Assembly: GCA_003210285.1 (NCBI GenBank) | Contig: QCVS01000002.1 | Location: 62,001 to 126,000, forward strand | From: Prochlorococcus sp. AG-686-J21 | GTDB taxonomy: Bacteria; Cyanobacteriota; Cyanobacteriia; PCC-6307; Cyanobiaceae | DNA: 64,000 nt | Direction of reading: 5' to 3' | Part shown: positions 7,300-18,292 of the stretch, one piece after another | Layout: each line of letters starts with the position of its first letter | Numbering within the stretch: the first letter of the stretch is position 1 | Notes under the pieces: generated by a model | The model's input: the letters and a program-made list of their open reading frames with translations, nothing else | The model's database searches: none | Told to the model about the DNA's origin: nothing | Translations under genes and position numbers: made by a program

Positions 7300-8166
7300 T
7301 TGAGATACTTTAATGAAAAAAATCTATTAAATTTACTTAAAAAAGATAAATCAAAATTTATTAATGCGCAACCTTTTCCACACATAATTATTGATAATTT
7401 CTTAGATAATAAAGAGGCATTAGAACTCGCAAATAAATTTCCTGGTATTAAAGATAAAATCTGGGAAATTCACGGTTCCGGAGCTAATCCAGATAGTTTT
7501 GATTTTGAAGGAGTAAAAAGAGGAAGTTCCAATATTGTTGAAATGCCCAAAGAGATAAGGCAATTTTTATTAGAATTTAATTCAGAAATATTTTTGCAAT
7601 TCTTGAGAAAACTTTCAGGAGTAAAACATATTATTGGAGACCCTTCCTTTAGTGGATGCGGATTGCACTCAACTGGTAAAGGAGGAAGATTGATGATTCA
7701 TTCAGATGTAAACAGATACCCTATAGATAATTTTGTCTATCAATATTTGAATTGCATTTTTTATATAACTAAAGATTGGGATCCATCTTGGAATGGGAAT
7801 CTTGAATTATGGGACAAAAAATGTAAGAAATGCATAAAATCAATTCAGCCCAAGTTTAATAGAATGATCATATTTGAAACAACACCATTTGCTTTTCATG
7901 GACATCCAAAACCACTTAATATTCCAATAACAAAAAGAAGAAATAGTATTGCCGCATATTTTTATATACCAAGAACTATCTATTCTTCAAAATATCTCTC
8001 CAATGAATTAAAAACTGTTTTCTGGAGAAGAACTCAGTCACAAGATAAATTATTTTCATACAAATTTTTAAAGGATAAATTTAATTTAATTATGCTTGAA
8101 ATACTCCCTCCAATTATCTCTAAATCGATTCAAAAAATCAAAAGAAAAAGGCTGAATAAAAAATAA
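7300..8166 (+). CDS. 2OG-Fe(II) oxygenase family protein (TTG start)
   Basis: HIIIDNFLD...HSDVNRYP (HxD) ... FHGHPKPL ... RRNSIAAYFY pattern of prolyl-hydroxylase-like enzymes. Confidence 0.75.
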   Translation: MRYFNEKNLLNLLKKDKSKFINAQPFPHIIIDNFLDNKEALELANKFPGIKDKIWEIHGSGANPDSFDFEGVKRGSSNIVEMPKEIRQFLLEFNSEIFLQFLRKLSGVKHIIGDPSFSGCGLHSTGKGGRLMIHSDVNRYPIDNFVYQYLNCIFYITKDWDPSWNGNLELWDKKCKKCIKSIQPKFNRMIIFETTPFAFHGHPKPLNIPITKRRNSIAAYFYIPRTIYSSKYLSNELKTVFWRRTQSQDKLFSYKFLKDKFNLIMLEILPPIISKSIQKIKRKRLNKK

Positions 8167-8168
8167 CT

Positions 8169-8306
8169 TTTTATCTAATAGGAGCTAAACATAGAATAAT
8201 TAATAACGAGGAATTTCCCTTAACTTTAATTGAGGTCCAATGTGGTGATTATTAAGGAGAGGATGATATTTTTAGATTTGATGATAATTATGGGAGAATA
8301 GATTAA
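8169..8306 (+). pseudogene. manC: Remnant of manC C-terminus (mannose-1-phosphate guanylyltransferase/mannose-6-phosphate isomerase)
   Basis: Frame reads FYLIGAKHRIINNEEFPLTLIEVQCGDY*GEDDIFRFDDNYGRID*, matching the ManC cupin C-terminus with internal stop and no N-terminus. Confidence 0.85.
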
Positions 8307-8351
8307 TATTAAAAATAATAAAATATTCAGTGATTTTAAATAATCCATAAA

Positions 8352-9473
8352 ATGAACTCTTCCAAAAAAGCTTTTATCACTGGAATTACTGGTCAAGATG
8401 GGAGTTATCTTGCTGAATTTCTTTTAGAAAAAGGTTATGAGGTGCATGGACTTAAAAGACGTTCAAGTAGTTTCAATACCGAAAGGATAGACCATCTTTA
8501 TCAGGATCCTCATGAAAGTAATACAAAATTTTTTCTTCATTATGGAGATTTAACAGATAGCACAAATTTGATAAGAATTCTTCAAAATGTAAAACCTAAT
8601 GAAATTTATAATTTGGGAGCTCAAAGTCATGTGGCAGTAAGTTTTGAGACCCCAGAATATACTGCTAACTGTGACGCTTTAGGAACACTAAGAATACTTG
8701 AAGCAATAAGGATATTGAAACTAAAAACTAGATTTTATCAAGCTAGCACAAGTGAACTTTATGGAAAAATTCAAGAATCTCCTCAGAAGGAAACAACTCC
8801 TTTTTATCCAAGAAGTCCTTATGGAGTAGCAAAGTTGTATGCTTTTTGGATAACTGTAAATTATAGAGAAGCTTATGGAATTTATGCCTGTAACGGAATT
8901 CTTTTTAATCATGAAAGCCCAAGAAGAGGAGAGACATTTGTTACTAGAAAAATTACTAGAGGTTTAACCAGAATTGATGCTGGCTTGGAAAAATGTATTT
9001 ACCTTGGAAATTTAAATTCAAAAAGGGACTGGGGTCATGCAAAAGATTATGTAAAAATGCAGTGGCTAATGCTTCAACAAGATCACCCTGAAGATTTTGT
9101 AATCGCAACTGGGAGGATGGAAACTGTACGTAGATTTATTGAGATTTGTTCTATTAAACTTGATTGGAACAAAGATAATAAGCCAGGAATTATTTGGGAA
9201 GGTGAGGGTATTAATGAGGTTGGGAGAAGGACTGATACTAATGAAATAGTAATAAAAATTGATCCCCGATATTTCAGGCCAACTGAAGTTGATGAATTAA
9301 TTGGCGATTCAAAAAAAGGATCATTGAAGCTTGGTTGGACACCGGAAATATCCCTTGAAGAAATGATACAAGAGATGATTACAATAGATAAAAATAAAGC
9401 ATTAGAAGAATCAATACTTTTAAAAAAAGGATTTAAGGTAAATTCTCCTTTTGAATCCCCACCTGAAAATTAA
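8352..9473 (+). CDS. gmd: GDP-mannose 4,6-dehydratase
   Basis: [42 protein letters not shown]. Confidence 0.95.
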   Translation: MNSSKKAFITGITGQDGSYLAEFLLEKGYEVHGLKRRSSSFNTERIDHLYQDPHESNTKFFLHYGDLTDSTNLIRILQNVKPNEIYNLGAQSHVAVSFETPEYTANCDALGTLRILEAIRILKLKTRFYQASTSELYGKIQESPQKETTPFYPRSPYGVAKLYAFWITVNYREAYGIYACNGILFNHESPRRGETFVTRKITRGLTRIDAGLEKCIYLGNLNSKRDWGHAKDYVKMQWLMLQQDHPEDFVIATGRMETVRRFIEICSIKLDWNKDNKPGIIWEGEGINEVGRRTDTNEIVIKIDPRYFRPTEVDELIGDSKKGSLKLGWTPEISLEEMIQEMITIDKNKALEESILLKKGFKVNSPFESPPEN

Positions 9474-9486
9474 TATTTAAAATTAT

Positions 9487-10476
9487 ATGGGAAAACTCAA
9501 AAACCAGAAAATTTTCATAGCAGGTGCTAGTGGAATGGTTGGTAATGCAATAAAAAAAGCAATATCAAATTATCATCGAGATAGTAAAAATAAAAATTTA
9601 CTTTTAACACCCTCACGCCAAGAATTGAATCTACTTGATTCGATGTTAGTTAAAAATTGGTTTGCTAAAAATAAGCCTTCTATTGTAATTCTTGCTGCGG
9701 CCAAAGTTGGTGGAATACTTGCAAACACAAAATATCCTGCAGATTTTCTAATTGAGAATATAAAAATTCAAACGAATATTATTGAATCTGCCTGGTCTCA
9801 AGGTGTTAAAAGGTTTCTTTTTCTTGGAAGTAGTTGTATTTATCCTAAACATTCTCCTCAACCAATAAAAGAAGAATTTTTGTTAAATAATAATTTAGAA
9901 AGAACTAATGAATATTATGCAATTGCAAAAATAGCTGGTCTTAAACTTTGCGAATCATTAAGGACTCAATATGGCTTTGATGCTATTTCTCTTATGCCTA
10001 CGAATTTATATGGACCAAATGATAATTATCATCCTGAAAATAGCCATGTAATGGCTGCCTTAATTAGGAAATTCTTAATCGCAAAAAAGAAGAAATTGCC
10101 TTCCGTTACCTGTTGGGGCTCTGGTTTAGTCTTTAGAGAATTTATGCACGTTGAAGATCTGGCTGAAGCTATTATATTTTGTCTTGAAAATTGGTACCCA
10201 TCTAAAAAAGATGCTCCAAAAGATTCTTTAGGCAATAATTTAAACCATTTGAATATTGGTACAGGTGAAGAAATATCAATAAAAGAATTAGCTGCAAAAA
10301 TTGCTAAATTCACAGAATTCAAAGGGGAAATTTTATGGGATAAAAGCAAGCCAGACGGTACCCCTCAAAAAAAATTGGATGTTAGCAGAATTAATAGACT
10401 TGGGTGGAAATCTAAAATAGATTTAGATTCAGGAATCCAAAAAACCTTAAGCAATTTAAATTTGTCTGAACTCTAA
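9487..10476 (+). CDS. fcl: GDP-L-fucose synthase
   Basis: GASGMVGNAI, FLGSSCIYPK, LMPTNLYGPNDNYHPENSHVMAALIRKF. Confidence 0.93.
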   Translation: MGKLKNQKIFIAGASGMVGNAIKKAISNYHRDSKNKNLLLTPSRQELNLLDSMLVKNWFAKNKPSIVILAAAKVGGILANTKYPADFLIENIKIQTNIIESAWSQGVKRFLFLGSSCIYPKHSPQPIKEEFLLNNNLERTNEYYAIAKIAGLKLCESLRTQYGFDAISLMPTNLYGPNDNYHPENSHVMAALIRKFLIAKKKKLPSVTCWGSGLVFREFMHVEDLAEAIIFCLENWYPSKKDAPKDSLGNNLNHLNIGTGEEISIKELAAKIAKFTEFKGEILWDKSKPDGTPQKKLDVSRINRLGWKSKIDLDSGIQKTLSNLNLSEL

Positions 10477-10502
10477 AAATACAAGCTATTTTGACATAAA
10501 GT

Positions 10503-11120
10503 TTATATTTTTCTCCAAACAGCCAATAATTTTCCTTGAAATACAACTTCATTTAAATTTAACTCGATTGGATCATAAGCCGTATTTGCAGCCTCAAGAA
10601 ATATTTTTCCTTTTCTTTTGAAAAAATACTTTAATGTAGTACCTAAACCAGGAACCATAGCACTAACAATTGTTCCGTTCCTAATGGAGTAAGAATCTAT
10701 AATTGGCTCCATCAAAACCATATCTCCATCTGCGATACAGGCATCAATCATTGAATCTCCATTAACGGTAAGCGCAAATACATCCTTCTTCTTAAAAACA
10801 TCGGAAATATCTAAATTCTCCTGAACATCAGAGAAAGTTTCAATTAAACCACCAGCCGCTACTGAACCCATAATTGGAACCCCCTCTATAATGTCATCAA
10901 CTATTTGTAGTGTTCGAGCTTTACCCTCTTGCCATGAAATATATCCTTTTTCTTGTAAGTGTTTCAAACGACTTTGGATTGGAGCTGGGGACTTTAAACC
11001 CATTGCCTCCATCATCTGTCTAATTGATGGACTATGTTTAAATTTTTTCATATAATCCTTTATCCATCCATAAAGCTCATTTTGAGCATCAGTAAGATTA
11101 CCATCCACAGAAGATATCAT
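10503..11120 (-). CDS. lexA: LexA repressor
   Basis: N-terminal HTH, cleavage AAGG, TVNGDSM catalytic Ser. Confidence 0.93.
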   Translation of the reverse strand: MISSVDGNLTDAQNELYGWIKDYMKKFKHSPSIRQMMEAMGLKSPAPIQSRLKHLQEKGYISWQEGKARTLQIVDDIIEGVPIMGSVAAGGLIETFSDVQENLDISDVFKKKDVFALTVNGDSMIDACIADGDMVLMEPIIDSYSIRNGTIVSAMVPGLGTTLKYFFKRKGKIFLEAANTAYDPIELNLNEVVFQGKLLAVWRKI

Positions 11121-11124
11121 AGAA

Positions 11125-11151
11125 ACAAATGTACACTAATACATTTGTACC
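11125..11151. promoter_or_regulatory. Putative LexA operator upstream of lexA
   Basis: Perfect 9-bp inverted repeat ACAAATGTA-N6-TACATTTGT just upstream of lexA start; minus strand GGTACAAATGTATT resembles GTAC-type cyanobacterial LexA boxes. Confidence 0.5.
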
Positions 11152-11178
11152 TATAAATTAAAAAATATGCAACCGATA

Positions 11179-12105
11179 TTAAGAAAGGAGACAAGCTAAT
11201 AGTGCTTGTTGAGAATGTAGTCTATTTTCTGCTTGATCAAAAATTCTATTTTTTTTACTTTCAAATACCTCATCAGTTATCTCTTTAGATCTATAAGCAG
11301 GAAGACAATGAAGAATAATTGCATCTTTATCAGCCTTTCTTACTAAATCACTATCAATAGTGAATCCGTTAAAAACCTTATCTTTCTCTTCTTTTTGATT
11401 CTCTTCCCCCATGGATGACCAAACATCTGTATAAAGAACGTTTGCTCCTAAAACAGCTTTATTTGGATCATTAGTAATTTTTAATAAATTCTTATTCTTA
11501 TATCTCTCATATGCTTTATTGATCACCACAGAGTTAGGTTCATAACCTTTTGGACATGCAATCCTAACTTCTATTCCTAATAATGACCCACACAAAATAA
11601 GAGAATTTGCCACATTATTGCCATCACCTATAAATGTCAAAACTACATCTTTAAAAGTACCAAATTCTTCCTGAATTGTTAAAAAATCAGCTAGGGCCTG
11701 ACATGGATGTTCTAAATCTGTAAGAGCATTAATAACTGGCTTTGTTGACCACTTTGCATATTCTTCTAAATCAGAATGATCAAATGTTCTAATTGCGATA
11801 ACATCACAATATCTACTTAGAACTCTTGCAGTATCTTTAATTGGCTCGCCTCTTCCTATTTGTGATGTTGTGGGATTTAGGTCAATAATTGTGCCCCCCA
11901 GTCTCGACATAGCCACTTGAAAACTAACTCTGGTACGAGTAGAAGATTTATCAAAAATTAAACCCAAAACTTTATTTTTCAGTTCAATATTAAAGTTGTC
12001 GTTTTTAAATTTTTTCGCAACCTCTAAAATATGAATACATTCGTCAGTAGATACATCCAAGCTTGATAAAAAGTGATTATTAGTAAGCTTGTTTGGTTTA
12101 AGCAT
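11179..12105 (-). CDS. argF: Ornithine carbamoyltransferase
   Basis: KSSTRTRVSFQVAM, HPCQALADFLT, HCLPAYR. Confidence 0.95.
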   Translation of the reverse strand: MLKPNKLTNNHFLSSLDVSTDECIHILEVAKKFKNDNFNIELKNKVLGLIFDKSSTRTRVSFQVAMSRLGGTIIDLNPTTSQIGRGEPIKDTARVLSRYCDVIAIRTFDHSDLEEYAKWSTKPVINALTDLEHPCQALADFLTIQEEFGTFKDVVLTFIGDGNNVANSLILCGSLLGIEVRIACPKGYEPNSVVINKAYERYKNKNLLKITNDPNKAVLGANVLYTDVWSSMGEENQKEEKDKVFNGFTIDSDLVRKADKDAIILHCLPAYRSKEITDEVFESKKNRIFDQAENRLHSQQALLACLLS

Positions 12106-12133
12106 AAATATTTCTATTAAGATTTAAATTCTA

Positions 12134-13996
12134 CTATGCAGGCATTTTTGTTTCTGCAAGAAGATTTTTTAAATCTTCACCTTCAATAACTTCTTCTTGA
12201 AGAATTTTTTGAGAGATTGATTCCAGTAATGGTAAATTATTCCTTAAGATATTTAATGCCGTCTCATGGGCATCATCCACTAAATCTCTAACTTCTTTAT
12301 CAATTGCTTGGGCTGTAGCATCACTAACGGATCTTCTTGGATTATTTCCGTTGCCTAAGAATTGCCCTCCACCTTGTTTATCATAAGCTAGAGGGCCAAG
12401 TATATCACTCATACCAAAAGTTCCTACCATTTGTTCTGCTATATCAGTTGCTCTCTGAAGATCGTTAGAAGCACCAGTAGTTATTTTCCCAAAGACCACC
12501 TCTTCAGCTGAACGGCCACCAAGAAGCGTTGCTATTTGACCTTTTAATTCATCTTTGGAGTTAAGAAATCTTTCTTCAGTAGGAAGTTGAAGTGTATATC
12601 CTAAGGCACTCATACCTCTTGGTACAATCGAAATCTTCGCAACTTTCGACCCCCCTGGCATAAGATGACCAACAATGGCATGACCAACTTCATGATAAGC
12701 AACAACTTTCTTTTCATCATCTTGTAGAACTCTACTTTTCTTCTCTAAACCAGCTACAACCCTTTCAATGGCTTCACTTAAATCTTGTTGCTCAACACTT
12801 TTTCTTTTAGCTCTGGCAGCTAATAAAGCAGCTTCATTAACCATATTTGCCAAATCTGCTCCTGCGAATCCACTTGTAGCTTGTGCTATTGAGTCCAAAT
12901 CAATTGATTCGGCTAATTTTACTTTTTTGGTATAAATTTCTAGGATCGTTTTTCTACCAGATAAGTCTGGTCTGTCAACTAAAACTTGTCTATCAAATCT
13001 ACCTGGTCTCAATAATGCTGCATCAAGTACTTCTGGCTGGTTAGTCGCGGCTAGAACTATTACAGGTTTATCAGCTGAAGCAAAACCATCCATTTCTGTA
13101 AGTAGCTGATTTAATGTTTGTTCTCGTTCGTCATTACCACCAACAACACCCATTGAACCAGAGCGACTCTTACCAATAGCATCTAATTCATCTATGAAAA
13201 TGATACAAGGAGCTTTTTTCTTGGCTTGTTCAAACAAATCTCTTACTCTTGCTGCTCCAGCTCCCACAAAAAGTTCAACAAATTCAGAACCTGAAATTAT
13301 GAAGAAAGGAACTTCAGCTTCTCCTGCAACTGCTTTAGAAAGGAGAGTCTTTCCTGTTCCTGGAGGGCCAACTAAAAGGACACCTTTAGGAATCCTCGCC
13401 CCAATATCAGTATATCTTTCTGGTTTCTTTAAGAAGTCAACTATTTCGGTTAATTCATCTTTCGCCTCATCAACACCAGCAACATCATCAAAAGTTACTT
13501 TTGATTCATCATCAGGGACATAAACTTTAGCCTTACTTTTCGTAAAACTCAATGCACCTTGAGCACCGCCTCCACCCATACTCCTTCTAGCAAAAAATTG
13601 CAGTACCAAAATAAAAATTAAAGGAGGAACTACCCAGCTAAGAACTGTCGAAAAGAAATTCGGTTTTTTAGGTGGAGCTGCCGCGAATTCAACCCCTTTA
13701 GTTTCTAATCTTTGAGGCAGATCCATATCAAAAATTGGAGTGGTTGCTAATACTGAAGGAGCTCCCTCTTCCGCTCCATTCAGTTCATATCTAATTTGTT
13801 CTTGTGTTATGTAAGCCCTCTTAACTTCACCATCATTAACTTGATCAATAAATAAAGAGTAAGGAACTCTTGGTATTTGCATATTTTGATTAGGGAACAA
13901 GCTGCTGAATAATAATAGTGCTCCAACTCCAATTAAGATTATATTAATTATTCCAAATCTTCTATTAGGTTGGTTATCGTCTTGTCTTATTGGCAT
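12134..13996 (-). CDS. ftsH: ATP-dependent zinc metalloprotease FtsH
   Basis: [21 protein letters not shown] domain, HEVGH. Confidence 0.97.
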   Translation of the reverse strand: MPIRQDDNQPNRRFGIINIILIGVGALLLFSSLFPNQNMQIPRVPYSLFIDQVNDGEVKRAYITQEQIRYELNGAEEGAPSVLATTPIFDMDLPQRLETKGVEFAAAPPKKPNFFSTVLSWVVPPLIFILVLQFFARRSMGGGGAQGALSFTKSKAKVYVPDDESKVTFDDVAGVDEAKDELTEIVDFLKKPERYTDIGARIPKGVLLVGPPGTGKTLLSKAVAGEAEVPFFIISGSEFVELFVGAGAARVRDLFEQAKKKAPCIIFIDELDAIGKSRSGSMGVVGGNDEREQTLNQLLTEMDGFASADKPVIVLAATNQPEVLDAALLRPGRFDRQVLVDRPDLSGRKTILEIYTKKVKLAESIDLDSIAQATSGFAGADLANMVNEAALLAARAKRKSVEQQDLSEAIERVVAGLEKKSRVLQDDEKKVVAYHEVGHAIVGHLMPGGSKVAKISIVPRGMSALGYTLQLPTEERFLNSKDELKGQIATLLGGRSAEEVVFGKITTGASNDLQRATDIAEQMVGTFGMSDILGPLAYDKQGGGQFLGNGNNPRRSVSDATAQAIDKEVRDLVDDAHETALNILRNNLPLLESISQKILQEEVIEGEDLKNLLAETKMPA

Positions 13997-14110
13997 GATT
14001 AATATCGATTGTGGATATATTATAAACTAAACGAACGAGTTCTGTACCTGTATAATTTTTTTTGGGTAAGAACCGAACGGTATTCTAATCAAAAACCAGT
14101 TTCAAATTAA

Positions 14111-15199
14111 TTAAATATTACTCTTAACAAAAATATCATTACCGATAAAACTAATTTCAGGTTTATTTAAATCAAAAACTTCATCCATATTTTCAAATTC
14201 AAAATCAGAAAAGGGATTCATGCTACTTTCACCTCCTAATATCTTTGGTGAAATAAAAGTCATTATTTCTTGAATACAACCTGCCTTCATTGCTGAAGTT
14301 GCCAACTTAGGTCCACATTCCCAGAAAACATTATTACAACCCTTTTTAGCTAGTAATTTTGAAAGCAATCTAGGATTATCAGAGGATAATGCTTCTATCT
14401 GTACACCCTCCGGGATTCTCTTAAGAAATTTTTTATCTGCAGTAGAAGCATCATATACAACAAGGGTCTTCGCTAATTTACAATTCCACAAATTAGATTT
14501 TTCTGGCAGATCTAAAGTTTTTGTGAACACTACTCTTAAAGGTTCAGGATCTCTTATACCTCGAGAAGTTAGAAGAGGATCATCTTTTCTTAATGTGTTA
14601 CCCCCAATAACAATTGCGTCAAAGCCAGCCCTAAAAGAGTGAACTAATGATCTTGAATCTTTACTTGTAATCCATTTACTTTTTCCATTTTTCAGACCAA
14701 CCCTTCCATCCATACTCATTGCAAACTTCATAACACCAAAAGCATTATCGGTAATATTCCTATGAATAAAAGACTTATTTAGTTCTTGAGATTCTTTCTC
14801 ACATAATCCTAGATGAACTTTTATCCCAGCCTCATTAAGTAATTTAATACCTTTCCCTGAAACTCTTTTGTCGGGATCTACAATAGAAACAAATACTTTT
14901 TTTATTCCAAAAGAAATGATTTTATCAACACATGGAGGTGTTTTACCTTTATGACAACAAGGTTCCAGATTCACATATATTGTACCTTCTCTTGCATCTT
15001 TTTTTAAATTATTGAAAGCCATTGCCTCTGCATGAGGCATTCCTGATTTTGAATGGAATCCTTCTGAAATAAGATTTCCGTTTTTATCTAAGATTACTGC
15101 TCCAACCATTGGATTTGGACTTGTTCTTCCTTTACCTAAAGAAGCCAAATAAATAGCTCTTTTCATCCATTTGATGTCACTAATATGGCTATTAATCAT
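14111..15199 (-). CDS. ribD: Riboflavin biosynthesis bifunctional deaminase/reductase RibD
   Basis: HAEAMA...EPCCHKGKTPPCVD. Confidence 0.95.
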   Translation of the reverse strand: MINSHISDIKWMKRAIYLASLGKGRTSPNPMVGAVILDKNGNLISEGFHSKSGMPHAEAMAFNNLKKDAREGTIYVNLEPCCHKGKTPPCVDKIISFGIKKVFVSIVDPDKRVSGKGIKLLNEAGIKVHLGLCEKESQELNKSFIHRNITDNAFGVMKFAMSMDGRVGLKNGKSKWITSKDSRSLVHSFRAGFDAIVIGGNTLRKDDPLLTSRGIRDPEPLRVVFTKTLDLPEKSNLWNCKLAKTLVVYDASTADKKFLKRIPEGVQIEALSSDNPRLLSKLLAKKGCNNVFWECGPKLATSAMKAGCIQEIMTFISPKILGGESSMNPFSDFEFENMDEVFDLNKPEISFIGNDIFVKSNI

Positions 15200-15214
15200 T
15201 AAATGAATAAATTA

Positions 15215-15715
15215 TTAATCTAATGATCTCCATTCTTTAACGACGAAAGGAGGAACTGGTAACTCTGAGAAAACACCTGATAAAGATAATCTTAGTGGTC
15301 TATTTTTATCAATATTATTTGTTAGTTCATTCAAATCAAATTCTGCAGCAGCTTGTCTTCCATCACTAGCTAATTCAGCATTTAATAGTGTTTTATCATT
15401 TAACATCCACTGTTTTCTTCCAGAATCTACTTGTAAATTCGTTGGATGATCAATCCTAAGATTTCCAGGATATCCAATTACCCTTAAGATCAATTTTTCT
15501 TCAAAAAATGGCGACTTATACGCAACTAGTTGCCATGTTTCAAAATCAAGATCTCTTAGAAACTCACTACTAGCATTTATTAACTCTCCATTGATTTCTG
15601 TTTCTGCTATTTCTGCAAAAGCCTTTGGTGGGTTAAAAACCAGAGAAATTAATATGGCAAAAGGTAGTAATCCCTTAAAAAAATTATTTTTATTTAATTT
15701 TGAAATTTTCATCAT
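15215..15715 (-). CDS. DUF3122-like exported protein
   Basis: Signal peptide; LDFETWQLVAYKSP..LRVIGYPGNLRIDHPTNL pattern. Confidence 0.6.
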   Translation of the reverse strand: MMKISKLNKNNFFKGLLPFAILISLVFNPPKAFAEIAETEINGELINASSEFLRDLDFETWQLVAYKSPFFEEKLILRVIGYPGNLRIDHPTNLQVDSGRKQWMLNDKTLLNAELASDGRQAAAEFDLNELTNNIDKNRPLRLSLSGVFSELPVPPFVVKEWRSLD

Positions 15716-15995
15716 TTTCAGAATCCATAAGGGTGTCTAGAGTAACTGCTGTTCTAACAAGAGCTTGGTATCTTTTTATGATTTTACGATTTTTTTCTAT
15801 AACTCGGGATAAATTCGCAGTATCTTTATCAGAAAAATTCGTTGTTAAATCACCAGAGTCCTCCACTATTAACTCAAAATTACTTTCTTTGTTAATTAGA
15901 GTTAACAATATTTCGTGTAAACGCTTTCTCCTGTCTGACAAGTAATTTATAGTTATTATTTTATAAATACTAGGATAAATTAATAAAACATACAA
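15690..15995 (-). CDS. Hypothetical protein (true start may be downstream)
   Basis: ORF between ribD-side gene and divergent cobL. Confidence 0.55.
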   Translation of the reverse strand: MYVLLIYPSIYKIITINYLSDRRKRLHEILLTLINKESNFELIVEDSGDLTTNFSDKDTANLSRVIEKNRKIIKRYQALVRTAVTLDTLMDSENDENFKIK

Positions 15996-16024
15996 ATAAA
16001 TTATATTATTCCTTTTAAATATTT

Positions 16025-17305
16025 ATGACTCAGATAAAAAGAAAAATTCACGTAATAGGAATTAATTCTTTTGAATTTAAAGATCTCCCTTTGAAATTAC
16101 AAAAATTATTTATAAAAACAGAAAATATTGCAGTTCCAGATTCCTATTTTGAAGATATTAAATTATGGGGCCTTAGTAATACAAAAAAAGAAAAATTATT
16201 TTTCGCTAGCAGAAGTGACAATAAACTAATTAATTGGCTTAAATCTCAAGAATCCGACGTAATTTTATTTTCTAGAGGTGATCCTCTTTGGTTTGGTATT
16301 GGAAGAATACTTCTAGAAAACTTTTCAAAAGAAGAATTAAGTTTTTATCCATCAAATACATGTGCTCAACTTGCATTTAGTAAACTAAAAATATCTTGGC
16401 AAGAAGCTATATATGTAAGTATTCATGGAAGAGATTCAACTAAATTGATTGAGGCCCTAAAATTAAAGCCCTCAAGTTTAGCGATCATTACTGATTCAAA
16501 TAACAATGGGTTAGAAATAATTCAAAATAATTTATTAGAGTTGAATCTAGAGAATTTTTACGACTTTTGGATTTGTGAGGAAATAGGTTTTAAAAATGAA
16601 AAAATCAGAAAATTTAACCTGAAAGAAAAATTACCATCTGATAGTTCTAATTTAAATATTGCTGTTCTATTAAAAAGAGAAAAAGATACACAAGGAGAAG
16701 TACTTCCTTTATTTGGATTAAAAGATGATAGTTTTAAAACTTTTGAAGACAGACCAAATTTATTAACCAAAAGGGAAGTTCGAATTCAAATATTAGCTGA
16801 TTTAGAGTTACCTGAAAATGGCACAATTTGGGATATAGGAGCAGGTTGCGGTTCCATTGGTTTAGAAGCATTAAAATTAAGGCCTAATTTAAAATTATTT
16901 TGTATTGATAAAAGGATTGGTTCAAAAGAATTAATATCAGAAAACGCAAGAAGGTTAGGAGTTACCCCTAAAGATATTCTTGAAGAAGATATAAATAATT
17001 TATTTAATTCCAATAATATTAACTCTCTAAAAAAAGCTAAGAGAATAATTATTGGTGGCTGTGATAAAAAGACTAAGGTTCGAATTATTAATGAATTATC
17101 TAAAGATATGAATTGTGGAGATATTATATCTATTCCTGTAATTGATATTCAAACTATTAAAGATCTAAGGGAGACCTTTAAAGAAAATAATTTCGAAGTA
17201 AATTTAAATCTTATACAGACTTATAAAAGTTTAAGTATTTCAGAAGGCATAAGAATTGATCCAAATAATCCTGTATTTTTGCTTAAAGGAAGAAAACTAA
17301 CTTAA
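16025..17305 (+). CDS. cobL: Precorrin-6Y C5,15-methyltransferase (CobL / CbiET)
   Basis: FSRGDPLWFGIGR N-domain, LTKREVR..IWDIGAGCGSIGLEAL C-domain. Confidence 0.92.
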   Translation: MTQIKRKIHVIGINSFEFKDLPLKLQKLFIKTENIAVPDSYFEDIKLWGLSNTKKEKLFFASRSDNKLINWLKSQESDVILFSRGDPLWFGIGRILLENFSKEELSFYPSNTCAQLAFSKLKISWQEAIYVSIHGRDSTKLIEALKLKPSSLAIITDSNNNGLEIIQNNLLELNLENFYDFWICEEIGFKNEKIRKFNLKEKLPSDSSNLNIAVLLKREKDTQGEVLPLFGLKDDSFKTFEDRPNLLTKREVRIQILADLELPENGTIWDIGAGCGSIGLEALKLRPNLKLFCIDKRIGSKELISENARRLGVTPKDILEEDINNLFNSNNINSLKKAKRIIIGGCDKKTKVRIINELSKDMNCGDIISIPVIDIQTIKDLRETFKENNFEVNLNLIQTYKSLSISEGIRIDPNNPVFLLKGRKLT

Positions 17306-17312
17306 CTTAATA

Positions 17313-18221
17313 TTATTTATTAGGTTTACCAACATGAGGCAAACCCCAACCTAATTTATTTCTCAATACCTGAAAAAACTCATGATCCTCGAGCCTTATA
17401 AACTTAACCGAGTGTTTACTTTTTCTAATAAGAACCCTATCTTCAGGCCAAACATAACAACCTGCATTTCCATCAACCACCATAACTAACCTTTCAGGTG
17501 TAGCAGGGAAAACAGTAACTGGTTCCGAATCATTAAAAACCAAAGCCCTAGAAGCTAATGAATGAGGAGCGATTGGAGTTAATTGAACCACTGGACAATC
17601 GGGTGTAATGACTGGACCCCCGGCGCTTAAAGAATAAGCTGTTGAGCCAGTTGGAGTAGAAAGGATGACCCCATCAGCAGATATATCGACTGGAGCATGT
17701 CTACCAATGGAGATTTCAAAATGACACATACTCGTCAAGGGTTCTCTATGAAGGGCCATTTCGTTCAAACAAAGAGATTCCCATCTTCTTTGCTCATTTC
17801 TCATAACGCTAATAATTAAACTTTTTCTTTCTTCTATATCCCAATTACCGATAATAAGTTTATCAATTGCTTCCTCTAGATTCGTAAGATATGCTTCTGC
17901 AAGAAAACCTAAATGCCCAGTATTTATTGTAAGGATTGGAATTTTTGCAGGAGCTGTCTGTCTCGCAGCAGAAAGGACTGTTCCATCTCCACCAAGAACG
18001 ATTGCAAACTCCATAGAGGAATCGAACCCTTCTGGCACACAATTCGAATATCCTAATGGACGCACGTGCTGATCAGGATTGGCAAAGCCAACCATACCTC
18101 CAGAACTACTTACTCTTACAACTTCATAATTGGATTTTTCCAATTTTTTTTGAACAGAAATTGCAGTTTGAACTGCTAGTTCTTTACCATCATTGACGAT
18201 TAGTCCAGCTTTACGTACCAA
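17313..18221 (-). CDS. nadK: NAD kinase
   Basis: [28 protein letters not shown]. Confidence 0.95.
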   Translation of the reverse strand: MVRKAGLIVNDGKELAVQTAISVQKKLEKSNYEVVRVSSSGGMVGFANPDQHVRPLGYSNCVPEGFDSSMEFAIVLGGDGTVLSAARQTAPAKIPILTINTGHLGFLAEAYLTNLEEAIDKLIIGNWDIEERKSLIISVMRNEQRRWESLCLNEMALHREPLTSMCHFEISIGRHAPVDISADGVILSTPTGSTAYSLSAGGPVITPDCPVVQLTPIAPHSLASRALVFNDSEPVTVFPATPERLVMVVDGNAGCYVWPEDRVLIRKSKHSVKFIRLEDHEFFQVLRNKLGWGLPHVGKPNK

Positions 18222-18292
18222 TCGATAAATTTAAAACTACGTATATTTTAAACTAAATTGATTAAGAAACCTAATTTAAAATACTAATAATA

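Noticed and set aside
13194-13523. 109-aa plus-strand ORF antisense to ftsH, and similar antisense ORFs at 27367, 28399, 40058, 43402
   Set aside because: Shadow frames of strongly conserved genes; no independent motif evidence
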